This document shows, piece by piece, positions 10,579-23,300 of a DNA stretch of 64,000 nucleotides (the first letter of the stretch is position 1; every line of letters begins with the position of its first letter). The DNA comes from Blastomussa wellsi (Eukaryota; Cnidaria; Anthozoa; Scleractinia; Plerogyridae), in the NCBI GenBank assembly GCA_947652115.1, contig OX393562.1:7098093-7162092 (forward strand). Direction: 5' to 3'. The notes under the pieces were generated by a model. That model was given only the letters and a program-made list of their open reading frames with translations. It did not search any database and was not told the origin of the DNA. The position numbers and the translations under genes are program-made.

Positions 10579-11659
10579 GTAAGTATGAATGTTCTTTTAG
10601 TCTGTGTTCTTGGTGTCTGACATACCATGGAGATGACAATGTTCTGATTAGATAAGTTGCGCCTTAATATTTCCATGGTGGTGATGGAGTTATGTTAGTT
10701 TATCAACAACCAATATACGTTTTAGGAAGAAAAGCGGCTTTTAATCTTTTTTAGCGATTTGTCGACCACTTTTAGTTACAGTGAATTGTTTAAACTAAAA
10801 AGTTGAAATCAGAGCCTTGATCACTGGGGCAAATTCACGTAGCCATAGGCATACGAGCAATTTTTTGCTAGATGGCGGTGAACCATTTGCCCAAAAATTT
10901 CCCCCATGTTACCTTGCACAAATTTCTCTTGCTGTCCAAAAAATCTTAGTTGACCAAAATTTGGGGGACCGTAAACCCCCCCCCCCCCACCTCACGGCCC
11001 GTACGACTGTGCATGTAGCGAGCAGTCCGGTTTACAGCGGATTAAAATGTTGTTCAATGACATGTCCAGAACAGAACTGAAGGCTTCCAATTCATTTGCA
11101 GCAGCGTGGTGTCAATCGTCACCGCGGTGAGTATGATTAATTGTGGTAATGATGCAAGCATTGTAATAAGAGCGTTGTGTTTGTCTAGCGTCAGTCAGGT
11201 TACTTTAGTTGAACTCCGGTCAAGCTCATTTCGCTACTCTAATTCCTTCCCACCCTTATGGTGCTGCAGTTAGATTGTAAATTCATAGTTTTGTATCTCA
11301 GCTTTGTAGTCGGACAATAAACTCCTTTGTCTCCGAACTTGTGGTCTGTGGTTCGTTGTATATAACGACAGTTACCAAAAGCAGTGAGACGATAATTTGA
11401 GTGGTTCAATTTTCCCTGTGTGTATAGCGGGAGTATGGTAATGAGAATAAAACAAAGTGAAATAAATAAAAATTGAACCGCAACATCAATGTATGCAAGT
11501 TTTGAGGCATTGTTCGTTTCAATGCATGCATGCATACATAGCGCCCCCATGGGGCTTTTCAGTGAAATATATTACAATAAAAATAAAGTTGATCGATGAA
11601 ATCGCCTTAAGTTCATCATTGTAATGAATTGTGATACGCGGTTTTCAAGTTATAACAGA

Positions 11660-12060
11660 TATTTATAGACACTTTACAATGCTCTTGTCAATTTATAAAA
11701 ATTTTACAATAGACAATTTACAATGCCCCGTTTGCGTCACTTTATAGACATTTCACAATGCCCCGTTTGTGTCAATTTTACAATAGACAATTTACAATGC
11801 CCCGTTTGCGTCACTTTATAGATATTTCACAATGGCCCGTTTGTGTCAATTTTAAAATAGACAGTTTACAACGCCCCGTTTCCGTCAATTTATAGACATT
11901 TTACAATGTCCCGTTTGCGTCAATTGATAGACCGTTTGTGTCAATTTACAGATATTTTAAAATGCCCCGTTTGCGTTAATTTATAGGCATTTTATAATAC
12001 CCAGTTTGTGTCAATTTAGAGACATTTCACAATGCCCCGTTTGCGTCAACTTCTAGAGAT
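11660..12060. repeat. Minisatellite, copy 2 (about 10 units)
   Basis: The same unit as at 9520 (CCCCGTTTGCGTCA with AATTTATAGACAT), about ten degenerate copies. This is the longest of the three arrays. Confidence 0.7.
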
Positions 12061-12453
12061 ATTTCACAGTGCTCCCACAAAGTCAATTAACAGATTTTAT
12101 TGTGAACTCCCTTAGGTGTTATCCTTGTTTTAAACTACGCAGCAATGACTTATTTCTTATTCTGTCAACCATGACGCGAAAAAAAAAATCGAGAGCGACA
12201 AGACGCGCGTCTCACCTCCCAGCACTTGCCACAACTATTCTTCCAGTCCCGTTCTTTTCACGCTTCACTCTCGATGGCGAAAACAGTGACAGCTCGTTAC
12301 CTATATTTGTTTATGTAACCATCACCATATCAAAAGATCAGATTCAGACTGAATAAAATGAGACAGTTCATCCTTGGCGACTTCGATTATGTCCAACAGT
12401 TTATATTCTCCGAAGTTTCGAGAGCCCAACATCGCTAAAAAATCGCCTCTATC

Positions 12454-12621
12454 AAGGTGGATCTCCACTGTCGCGTATTTTTTTTACGTGCGTTGACGTG
12501 CGTAAAAAATTTAGAGACAATGTATGGACGACTAGCGTAAACGTGTACGTAAGTGTCCCATGCATCGTCTCTAATTTTATTTACGCACGTAAAAAATTAC
12601 GCGACAGTGGAAATCCACCTT
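12454..12621. mobile_element. 168-bp palindromic MITE (copy in unit 2)
   Basis: The ends are AAGGTGGATCTCCACTGTCG and its near-complement CGACAGTGGAAATCCACCTT. Internal TTTTTTACGTGCG / CGCACGTAAAAAA and AGAGAC / GTCTCT also pair. A second copy lies at 15819-15986 at the same place in unit 3, so it inserted before that duplication. No clear target duplication. Confidence 0.65.
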
Positions 12622-13942
12622 TAAATTAAAAAGCTTTAAAGGAGCTACGTCATAGAAACTCATCTTGAATTGTCCTTTGTAATTGGTCTATATCGTTGTC
12701 ATTCGAAACAATCCTTGTATAATTTCAGCATTTTATTATCCCGTTGGTGTTTTTGGGCATTAGAAAACTCTTACTTTAGATTTCCTTCAATTTGAAAGTA
12801 AATGGGAAAATGACTTCAAATGCCGTGACACTGCTCCTTTAAGATGTTCGTCTTGGAGACCAGATTATTCTTTACTGAGATTTTGTGACATATATCGATT
12901 AAGAATTTAGTCTTTCTTATTTACAGATATTTTATGTCAAAAGACCGGGTATTGTAAAATCTTTGTAATTGATAATATTTTAAACATTCTTGGGAGATAT
13001 TATTAAGTCTGTAAATTGTACATCGCTCCTTTTATTATGACTTATATAATTTATAAACATTTTACAAAGATTTTATAAAGACCATTACATAAAAGCTCGA
13101 TAAAATCGCTCTGAAAAATACAGAGATCTTGTTTTGAACAAATAAAAGTATCAAGTCTGTAAATTTAATATTTATAGACATTTCATGAAGTCTGTAAAGG
13201 GGTCAAGTTTTCCAGTGATGATCACGGAGCACTAAAGTCATGACGTCCCATCAAATCAAAACATGGGGTAGTTAAAGTGTTTCTTAAGTTTTCTGTCTCC
13301 GACAAACCATCGATTAGTAAAAGTAACACAATCAGACAACCATAATATGGTTGTCTGATTCAGATATAGTGTTTTTGCTGCACGCTCTGATGAATAATAA
13401 TTTATGAAAATTGTTGCTTGCACTGTTATTCGCAGCTAGCACTGAGAACAAAAAAATTATTCTCATCATTTATAGTGCACAGCGAGGCATATTTCTCAAA
13501 CTCTCTTTAATTCGGTAACCACACAAATTTTGAAGTTTCAACTTGTGACGTGAATAACACAAAGGGGTATACGTCTCTTTGTCTGACACGCACAGGAATC
13601 GTCAGCACGTCAGTTTTGACGACCTGTCACTGTGTTAAGTAGACCAATTATGTCTAAAACAAGGATACCTTCGCGGGTAATTCTTGACTGAGATAACTAA
13701 CTTAAAATGGTAGGACGTATGATCTTTAGAACCAAGATGAATAGAATAGGAATACCGGCTATTTGATGACATATTTGCTTTCGTGATTATAACTCCTGTT
13801 TATTTGGAGACACAGAAAGCGGAAAAACCCTAAAACAAAAGGCAAACATTTTTCCGGGTTGGTCTAATTGCTTTTGAATAAAAAGTCAGCCCAGCCGATT
13901 TGATTATCAATCCATTGGGTAAAGAAATATTGCGTTGCAGCG

Positions 13943-14018
13943 ATGGGATCCTCCGTTTTCGTCTTTTGTAGCATTTTGGCTTTCAGCTGCAGTACACTTG
14001 CTTTTCTGGTTAATGAAG
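13943..14018 (+). CDS. Alternative first exon 1b (signal peptide) of the D8C-ZP gene
   Basis: The second copy of the 76-bp signal-peptide exon, with intact ATG and GTAAGT donor and phase 1. The translation differs from copy 1a by one residue (FLVNE instead of FLGNE). The reading frame is preserved, so it could serve as an independent first exon with its own duplicated upstream region. Confidence 0.65.
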
Positions 14019-15109
14019 GTAAGTATGAATGTTCTTTTAGTCTGTGTTCTTGGTGTCTGACATACCATGGAGATGACAATGTTCTGATTAGATAAGTTGC
14101 GCCTTAATATTTCCATGGTGGTGATGGAGTTATGTTAGTTTATCAACAACCAATATACGTTTCAGGAAGAAAAGCGGCTTTTAATCTATTTTAGCGATTT
14201 GTCGACCACTTTTAGTTACAGTGAATTGTTTAAACTAAAAAGTTGAAATCAGACCCTTGATCACTGGGGCAAATTCACGTAGCCATAGGCATACGAGCAA
14301 TTTTTTGCTAGAGGGCAAAACCAAAACTTTCCCCCATGTTACCTTGCACAAATTTCTCTTGCTGTCCAAAAAATCTTAGTTTACCAAAATTTGGGGGGCC
14401 GCAAACCCCCCTTCCCCCCATCTACACGGCCCGTACGACTGTGCATGTAGCGAGCAGTCCCGTTTACAGCGGATTAAAATGTTGTTTTATGACATGTCCA
14501 GAACAGAACTGAAGGCTTCCAATTCATTTGCAGCAGCGTGGTGTCAATCGTCACCGCAGTGAGGATGATTAATTGTGGTAATGATGCAAGCATTGTAATA
14601 AGAGCGTTGTGTCTGTCAAGCGTCAGTCAGGTTACTTTAGTTGAACTCCTGTCAAGCTCATTTCGCTACCCTAATTCCTTCCCACCCTTATGGTGTTGCA
14701 GTTAGATTGTAAATTCATAGTTTTGTATCTCAGCTCTGTAGTCGGGCAATAAACTTTTTTGTCTCCAAACTTGTGGTCTGTGGTTCGTTGGATATAACGA
14801 TAGTTACCCAAAGCAGTGAGACGATAATTTAAGTGGTTCAATTTTCCCTGTGTGAAAAGCAGGAGTATGGTAATGAGAATAAAACAAAGTGAAATAAATA
14901 AAAATTGAACCGCAACATCAATGTATGCAAGTTTTGAGGCATTGTTCGTTTTAATGCCTGCATGCATACATGCATACATAGCGCCGCCATGGGGCTTTTC
15001 AGTGAAATATATTACAATAAAAGTGAAGTTGATCGATGAAATCGCCTTAAGTTCATCATTGTAATGAACTGTGATACGCGGTTTTCAAGTTATAACAGAT
15101 ATTTATAGA

Positions 15110-15425
15110 CACTTTACAATGCTCTTGTCAATTTATAAAAATTTTACAATAGACAATTTACAATGCCCCGTTTGCGTCACTTTATAGATATTTCACAATG
15201 GCCCGTTTGTGTCAATTTAAAAATAGACATTTTACAACGCCCCGTTTCCGTCAATTTATAGACATTTTACAATGTCCCGTTTGCGTCAATTGATAGACCG
15301 TTTGTGTCAATTTACAGATATTTTAAAATGCCCCGTTTGCGTCAATTTATAGACATTTTATAATGCCCAGTTTGTGTCAATTTAGAGACATTTCACAATG
15401 CCCCGTTTGCGTCAACTTATAGAGA
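15110..15425. repeat. Minisatellite, copy 3 (about 8 units)
   Basis: The third array of the CCCCGTTTGCGTCA unit, about eight copies. Array length differs among the three tandem units. Confidence 0.7.
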
Positions 15426-15818
15426 TATTTCACAGTGCTCCCTCAACGTCAATTAACAGATTTTATGGTGAACTCCCTTAGGTGTTATCCTTGTTTTAAA
15501 CTACGCAGCAATGACTTATTTCTTATTCTGTCAACGATGACGCGAAAAGAAAATCGAGAGCGACAAGACGCGCGTCTCACCTCCCAGCACTTGCCACAAC
15601 TATTCTTCCAGTCCCGTTCTTTTCACGCTTCACTCTCGATGGCGAAAACAGTGACAGCTCGTTACCTATATTTGTTTATGTAACCATCACCATATCAAAA
15701 GATCAGATTCAGACTGAATAAAATGAGACAGTTCATCCTTGGCGACTTCGATTATGTCCAACAGTTTATATTCTCCGAAGTTTCGAGAGCCCAACATCGC
15801 TAAAAAATCGCCTCTATC

Positions 15819-15986
15819 AAGGTGGATCTCCACTGTCGCGTATTTTTTTTACGTGCGTTGACGTGCGTAAAAAATTTAGAGACAATGTATGAACGACTAG
15901 CGTAAACGTGTACGTAAGTTTCCCATGCATCGTCTCTAATTTTATTTACGCACGTAAAAAATTACGCGACAGTGGAAATCCACCTT
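15819..15986. mobile_element. 168-bp palindromic MITE (copy in unit 3)
   Basis: The same element as 12454-12621, same length and termini, with only a few base changes. It was carried by the segment duplication rather than inserted independently. Confidence 0.65.
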
Positions 15987-17285
15987 TAAATTAAAAAGCT
16001 TTAAAGGAGCTACGTCATAGAAACTCATCTTGAATTGTCCTTTGTAATTGGTCTATATCGTTGTCATTCGAAACAATCCTTGTATAATTTCAGCATTTTA
16101 TTATCCCGTTGGTGTTTTTGGGCATTAGAAAACTCTTACTTTAGATTTCCTTCAATTTGAAAGTAGATGGCAAAATGACTTCAAATGCCGATACACTGCT
16201 CCTTTAAGATGTTCGGCTTGGAGACCAGATTATTCTTTACTGAGATTTTGTGACATATATCGATTAAGAATTTAGTGTTTCTTATTTTCAGATATTTTAT
16301 GTAAAAAGACCGGGTATTGTAAAATCTTTGTAATTGATAATATTTTAAACATTCTTGGGAGATATTATTAAGTCTGTAAATTGTACATCGCTCCTTTTAT
16401 TATGACTTATATAATTTATAAACATTTTATAAAGATTTTATAAAGACCATTACATAAAAACTCGATAAAATCGCTCTGAAAAATACAGAGATTTGGTTTT
16501 GAACAAATAAAAGTATCAAGTCTGTAAATTTAATATCTATAGACATTTCATGAAGTCTTTAAAGGGGTCAAGTTTTCCAGTGATGATCACGGAGCACTGA
16601 AGTCATGACGTCCCATCAAATCAAAACATGGGGTAGTTAAAGTGTTTCTTAAGTTTTCTGTCTCCGGCAAACCATCGATTAGTAAAAGTAAGACAATCAG
16701 ACAACCAGATAGTGTTTTTGCTGCACGCTCTGATGAATAATAATTTATGAAAATTGTTGCTTGCACTGTTATTCGCAGCTAGCACCGAGAACAATAAAAT
16801 AATTCTCATCATTTATAGTGCACAGCGACGCATATTTCTCAAACTCTCTTTAATTCGGTAACGACACAAATTTTGAAGTTTCAACTTGCGACGTGAATAA
16901 CACGAAGGGGTAGACGTCTCTTTGTTTGACACGCACAGGAATCGTCAGCACGTCAGTTTTGACGACCTGTCACTGTGTTAAGTAGACCAATTATGTCTAA
17001 AACAAGGATACCTTCGCGGGTAATTCTTGACTGAGATAACTAACTTAAAATGGTAGGACGTATGATCTTTAGAACCAAGATGAAAAGAATAGGAATACCG
17101 GCTATTTGATGACATATTTGCTTTCGTGATTATAACTCCTGTTTATTTGGAGACACAGAAAGCGGAAAAACCCTAAAACAAAAGGCAAACATTTTTCCGG
17201 GTTGCTAAAATTACTTTTGAATAAAAAGTTAGCCCAGCCGATTTGATTATCAGTCCATTGGGTAAAGAAATATTGCGTTGCAGCG

Positions 17286-17361
17286 ATGGGATCCTCCGTT
17301 TTCGTCTTTTGTAGCATTTTGGCTTTCAGCTGCAGTACACTTGCTTTTCTGGTTAATGAAG
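17286..17361 (+). CDS. First exon 1c (signal peptide), the copy nearest the gene body
   Basis: The third copy of the 76-bp exon: ATG, hydrophobic VFVFCSILAFSCSTLAFL, then VNE and GTAAGT. It is phase 1 and joins 19975 in frame. It has the shortest intron (2.6 kb) to the D8C exons and is therefore the default first exon in the gene model. Confidence 0.7.
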
Positions 17362-20300
17362 GTAAGTATGAATGTCCTTTTAGTCTTTGTTCTTGGTGTC
17401 TGACATACCATGGAGATGACAATGTTGTGATTAGATAAGTTGTGCCTTAATATTTCCATGGTGGTGATGGAGTTATGTTAGTTTATCAACAACCAATATA
17501 CGTTTCAGGAAGAAAAGCGGCTTTTAATCTTTTTTAGCGATTTGCCGACCACTTTTAGTTACAGTGAATTGTTTAAACTAAAAAGTTGAAATCAGACCCT
17601 TGATCACTGGGGCAAATTCACGTAGCCATAGGCATACGAGCAATTTTTTGCTAGAGGGCGGTGAACCATTTGCCCAAAAATTTCCCCCATGTTACCTTGC
17701 ACAAATTTCTCTTGCTGTCCAAAAAATCTTAGTTGACCAAAATTTGGGGGGCCGCAAATCCCCCCTTCCCCCATCTACACGGCCCGTACGACTGTGCATG
17801 TAGCGAGCAGTCCCGTTTACGGCGGATTAAAATGTTGTTTTATGACATGTCCAGAACAGAACTGAAGGCTTCCAATTCATTTGCAGCAGCGTGGTGTCAA
17901 TCGTCACCGCAGTGAGGATGATTAATTGTTGTAATGATGCAAGCATTGTAATAAGAGCGTTGTGTTTGTCAAGCGTCAGTCAGGTTACTTTAGTTGAACT
18001 CCGGTCAAGCTCATTTCGCTACTCTAATTCCCTCCCACCCTTATGGTGTTGCAGTTAGATTGTAAATTCATAGTTTTGTATCTCAGCTTTGTAGTCGGAC
18101 AATAAACTCCTTTGTCTCCAAACTTGTGGTCTGTGGTTCGTTGTATATAACGATAGTTACCAAAAGCAGTGAGACGATAATTTAAGTGGTTCAATTTTCC
18201 TTGTGTGTATAGCAGGAGTATGGTAATGAGAATAAAAGAAAGTGAAATAAATAAAAATTGAACCGCAACATTGTTGTATGCATGTTTTGAGGCATTGTTC
18301 GTTTTCGATCGGAAGGCACATAGGTGCACGTAGCGGAAACATCTTCAGTGTTTTGCATTGAAAACACGGTCATGCTGTTCTGCTAATCTCAGTCTCGTTC
18401 CACGGTTCCCTCTTTGGCGATTTTTTCGAATTGACGAAGTTCTGCTATATTTTCATAGTTTGTTTTAAGGGTTTGCTCACTTTACAAAGAAATTGTCACA
18501 GAATGGGATTTTAATGATGTTGCAGCGACGGCACAGACTTATATCAGAAATGATTGCCGATTTTAAATGCTTTTGTGTGCATTTAAATTAGCCTTTCTGA
18601 CCACGTTTGAAAGTAAACATTCTTTTGATTTACCAACTCAACAAACGAGGTTAGTACAGCTAATTGAAATTGGAAGCCATTTATGCAATGGGTCAATGCT
18701 ACATCCTCTAACTTTCAGTTAAAATGCATAATAAAATGATCATTCCTCGGGCAATTATGTTATTGTAACGTAAAAAGAATAAAACTAAGACTGAGACATT
18801 AACGACCAGTTTGATATTTGTTCTGTTTTCGTTTACTATGTCATTTGCTCACATTTTCGACACAGTTCAGAGTAATACTCAGTAAGATGTCGTTTTAAGC
18901 CATTTCCAGGCTAACATGATTTTCAAAGTGAATCCTTAAATTAAATCATAGGGGGCCCATACAAGGGGTGCGTCTTTGTATGTTCGAAACATAAAGAAAT
19001 GTATGGGAACACTGAAAGCGTCCTACTATCGAAAACTTATTTCGAGTAATGCGTATTTTTTTGGTTGAAATAAACGTGAACTTATCTCAAGTGTTGTATT
19101 TTGTCGTTCCTCGGTTCAAAATGGTGAATTTTAGCGATTTGGAGGGTTTTCCGTTTACTGTTGCTTCACGTTCTAAGAAGGATAAGTTTACAACGCTAGT
19201 GTCCTTCCTTCATCACAAGACGTCCATTGGGCGCCCTGTTGCTTTGTTCCGATAATTAGTCTTCTACAGCGTGGATTTGTTGATGAGTTTGTTTTGCCAT
19301 AATATGATGTACATGAGTGCATCTAATAGCATTCTGAATAATTATGTTTGAATTTTAACTGTGCAAGTTTCTTGCTCTGCAAGTACGTTATTGAGTTTAT
19401 CTTTGTGGTATTGTATTAAATGGTTTTCAAAAACCGTTATGCTAAACGCCCCAGGACATTTATGTTAATCGAAGTATGCACTATAGAAATTGCTTACTTA
19501 GTTTATTAAGGATAAAATGTTGGATATATCCAACTACTAAATATGATCTTTTTAAATGTACACACTCAGTTTACAATGAATGTCAACAGTCCAGTAGCTA
19601 ATTAGGTTCTCCTGCCATACACATCTCAGTTGTTTATCAATTATGGGTTATTTTGACGTATTTATTTGCATCATTTTCAAATCTCAATTGTGTTCTTATC
19701 TGTAACCCCTAGCAAATTGTAGATTCCCTGCAGGCAATGCAAATGCTTAAAAGATAATATTAAGGGCACGGAATAGTTTCTTTCGCTCAATACATAGCCA
19801 ATGCAACTTGTTTACCATATAGCCACCCGGTCAATTAGAGTCACCATACATCAGGCGCCACCAGCAGCAGATGCCACCCACCCACCCAACCACCGACCGA
19901 CCAACCAACCAACCAGCCAACCAAACAATCAACCAACAAACCTGTAACTTTGTGCTTATGTTTTGCTTTTTCAGCTCCTGATCCCTGTGACAAGCGCGTT
20001 TACAAAGTATTAAACGATTCTGATCGAGCTGCAGGATTTATGACAAAAGGGATCGCTAAATGTGACCTAACATCATCCGACAAAGTGAAATACACCACGT
20101 GGTATCGCTTTAATGGGTCTGCAGGTGTTGCCATGCCAACTAAATGTGTTGATACAATGAGGTGTGGTGCTGAGGCTCCCGGATGGCTGTATGGAGGCCA
20201 TCCCAAGGCAGCTGAAGGGGCGGTCAATCGATCGGTCTGCTTCCACTGGAATCAAAAGTGCTGTTATTACAAAACGGATATCCTAGTCAAGAATTGCCGA

Positions 20301-23300
20301 GGTTTCTTTGTTTATAAGTTTAAGCGACCACCCATGCAAAATCTGAGGTATTGTGGCAATGGAACTATTAAGAATGAAACTGGTGAGCGCTCGGCAAAAG
20401 TTATATAATACACGTTTGTTGCTTATGAACGTGACGTATCATTAATAATCGTATGGTATAATATGCTAATATCAAGTTACCTGTCAATTTAGTGTCACGT
20501 TACGAAGTCTGCAAACACAAAAGGAAAGAGGAACGAGGTAAGTTATATACGTGGAACAAAGCAAAACTCGGCCTTCTATTTCTGAAAGTTTCCCGAGACA
20601 CATACACATAAAGCCAATTGATTGCAAGGTTGGTACTACGGCAAAAGGGCAAAATTTATGGGCCAGTATTTCAACTAAACTGGCCAGTATTTCAACTGAA
20701 AATATCGGCCAGTCAATTTTGCCCTTTTTCCGTAGTACCAGTCTTGAAATCAGTTTGGTTTTATATACACTTAGAGTGGCGTCTGGTACGAGCATTTCGT
20801 GATCATGATTTCCGACAATAAACAAGCCAAACAGGTTTATTCTTCGTTACGTGGTCTCTTGCATCCAAACGTTGTACATACACATACACATATCAGATTT
20901 CAGTATTTCTGTAGTACTCCTTAGTGATAGAAACGCCGCGTAGGAAACATGTAAGGGACACCCTAATTGCCAGAAATTATTAAACTTGTTTAATTAATCT
21001 GCGCCAGGGATTCTTGCCAGAGGGTCGGTTTAGTTTTATCGTTTTGTCGGTGACCAGGGTATCGTATAGCAACTGGTAATTAAAAGTCAATTATTAAACA
21101 GAAGAAACCACAAGTAGCAATGTAGAAAGTTTAAATATTTTAGGCAAGTCAAATACAAAGTATAACTGAAAGAGAAGATTTTTTATTACAAACACTGAAA
21201 CACTGCGCCTATTACAATACTATACTATACAGCAACTACAATGCTATACTATAATAATATAGATTTAGCCAAGCCTAAAAGCGGAGCTCCGCATTTTTGC
21301 TGGTTCTTAATAATTTCTTTGAAATAAATAATAATTAAAAACGTCAACTCGAATTGCAGAATTTCTGCTAAGAATGACATAAAAAGTTAGAAAATGCTGC
21401 CAGAAGAAAAAAATCGGACCTGAGCCCGCAATAAATAAATAAAATCAATGCTGGGTCAGCGGTCAACTTAAAAAACACTTTACCTCGATGAGTTCTAACC
21501 TGAGCCCCGCGATCTGGTCATGTGATACTGGTCAGCGGATATCTCGATTTGACAGCTGTCAATTGAACATAACAGCTTGAACCGATTGCCAGAACATCCT
21601 AGCAATCTGTTGCAGAGTAGTAGTATTGTAAGTGATCGAGTACAGCTCGCCTGAACGTTTGCGGATTTGAAAATGTTAGCCAGTGAACAGTTTGCGAATA
21701 CAAACTTGTAAATTCAGTCGCCTTTCAAAGTTCCAACTTTCTATAATCGTTTGAATTCAAATAACGTAAGAAACTTGATTACCCTTGAATCATCCTGTTT
21801 CAGAATTTCAAAGCAAAGTTGCAGCGAATCTTTTAACTATATACTCCGGCCTCCGGCCTAGGAGCAAGTAAAACTATATAACAATTATTCCATGAGCCCG
21901 CGTTGGATATGAAGTGATAAAATAACCAACGAGCGCGTAGCGCGAGTTGGTTATAATCACTTCATATCCAACAAGGGCGAATGGAATAATTGTTTTAGTA
22001 AATTCTCAAACCGGGTTTTGCCGCCGATTTTTATTTCCACAATTTTACAAAGCGTCCGGAAAGAGCATACAACTTCCGGTCACACGCGTCCCGACTCCCG
22101 ACTTTCCATATGACGTAAAACTCCGACTATTGGCTCATAGTCGGAGTTTTTTAGCCAATCAAAAAGCTAGAAATGCAATAGTCGGAGCTGAGAATATACT
22201 AAACTGGGATAGTATTTGAAAGATCGAAAAGAACTGTGAAGCGATATGCGTCAAAAATATTCACCGGAAAATCGGGAATACAATTTCAGTGAACTCTCTG
22301 CGACTATGAAACCTAAATGGTTTTTATTACTGTACCTCGACCATGTATCTAAAAATCAACCTCAGTGAAACACCCAATGATGTAATTCAGGCTATAGCCG
22401 GTTGATTCAAAAGCTTTTCCTTGGGTCGATACAGCATGCCCGACGAACTGCACACACATCCCAAACGTCAAAATACGACACAACTCGTTGAAATACTCAG
22501 CGATACTAAACAACAAAACGTCTTATAAATATAAATTACTTCATGGAAAGACCACGCGTACGGTATTTACGCACAAACCAACGAGTGCGTAAATACCGTA
22601 CAAAGCACTTTCCATGCTGTAATTTGCTTATTTTAAACATATTGAGATTTTTCCCCGGGGGGGGGGGGGGGGCACTTGGGTCAATTTTTGCTGGGTATGT
22701 GCCAACGCTTGATGAACTTTTGTAAACGGTTCAGTCGAGGTTGCACTCAGTATCCTTGACATGTTCCTTTTCTGTTACTGAGAAATGTGGCTATAATTGT
22801 TAATGCTTTGGACATTTTTGTGGCCCGGGAGCAGCATTATGCGACTAGGAGCTATGCCGAGGTCGCTTGTTTTTTTTTTATCATGCGTTTACAAGCGCTG
22901 TGATTAGTTAGTCGTTGACTTGAAAGGGCTCCCTTTTCGGCCATGGTTTTCATTAAACTGTTTAGTTTGTTCTGCCCCATTGCATTTGATTTAAACCACA
23001 TTTTATTGGACGAAGGACTTTTTGTGTAATTTATTCCGAGTTGGTATGGCGCATCAGGTTTGTTCATCGCGTCAGGCCTTTTTTCGGAATAAAGTTTGTT
23101 TAAGTAATTGGAATAAGAGAAGCCTGAAAAAATCAGGTCTTCAACGGGATTCGAACTCGTGACCTCCGCGATACCGGTGCGATGCTCTACGAACTGAGCT
23201 ATGAGGCCACACACAAAAAGCGAGGTCAATTTATTGAGTTCATATTTTCCCTTGAGGAATGAAGTGACGTAAAGCATATGAAATAATTCATATGTGAACT

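Larger units (their letters stand above)
9396..18310 (+). repeat. Tandem triplication of the promoter/first-exon region of the D8C-ZP gene
   Basis: Three copies follow one another: about 9396-11546, 11547-14988 and 14989-18310. Each starts with ATGGGGCTTTTCAGTGAAATA (or close), followed by a CCCCGTTTGCGTCA minisatellite, TCAAGTCTGTAAATTTAATA, a signal-peptide exon and a long tail with CTTTGTAGTCGG. Copy 1 lacks the roughly 1.1-kb segment that follows the minisatellite in copies 2 and 3 (12070-13150 and 15440-16510). Junctions fall at short CATACATA/CATGCATA arrays (9380, 11525, 14958), and copy 3 loses similarity at the matching place. Identity between copies is high, so the event is recent, or gene conversion has kept them alike. 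Confidence 0.85.

Noticed and set aside
10424..10676. Minus-strand frames antisense to exon 1 (also at 13864-14116 and 17102-17459)
   Set aside because: They are conserved only because the tandem unit is duplicated. The plus strand has a signal peptide with a proper donor and in-phase downstream exons.
11100..11135. Small exon ending CCGCG-GTGAGTATG in the triplicated unit
   Set aside because: The donor is not conserved in copies 2 and 3 (GTGAGG) and no coding phase is supported.
11660..12060. CRISPR-like array of regularly spaced CCCCGTTTGCGTCA units
   Set aside because: Spacers are themselves repeats of the same sequence, there are no cas genes and the genome is eukaryotic. It is a minisatellite.
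20000..20255. Minus-strand frames over the first D8C exon
   Set aside because: They are shadows of the D8C coding exon.
23145..23215. tRNA-Thr gene
   Set aside because: A and B boxes are present, but the anticodon and acceptor stems do not pair and the flanks are dispersed, so it is a SINE head.
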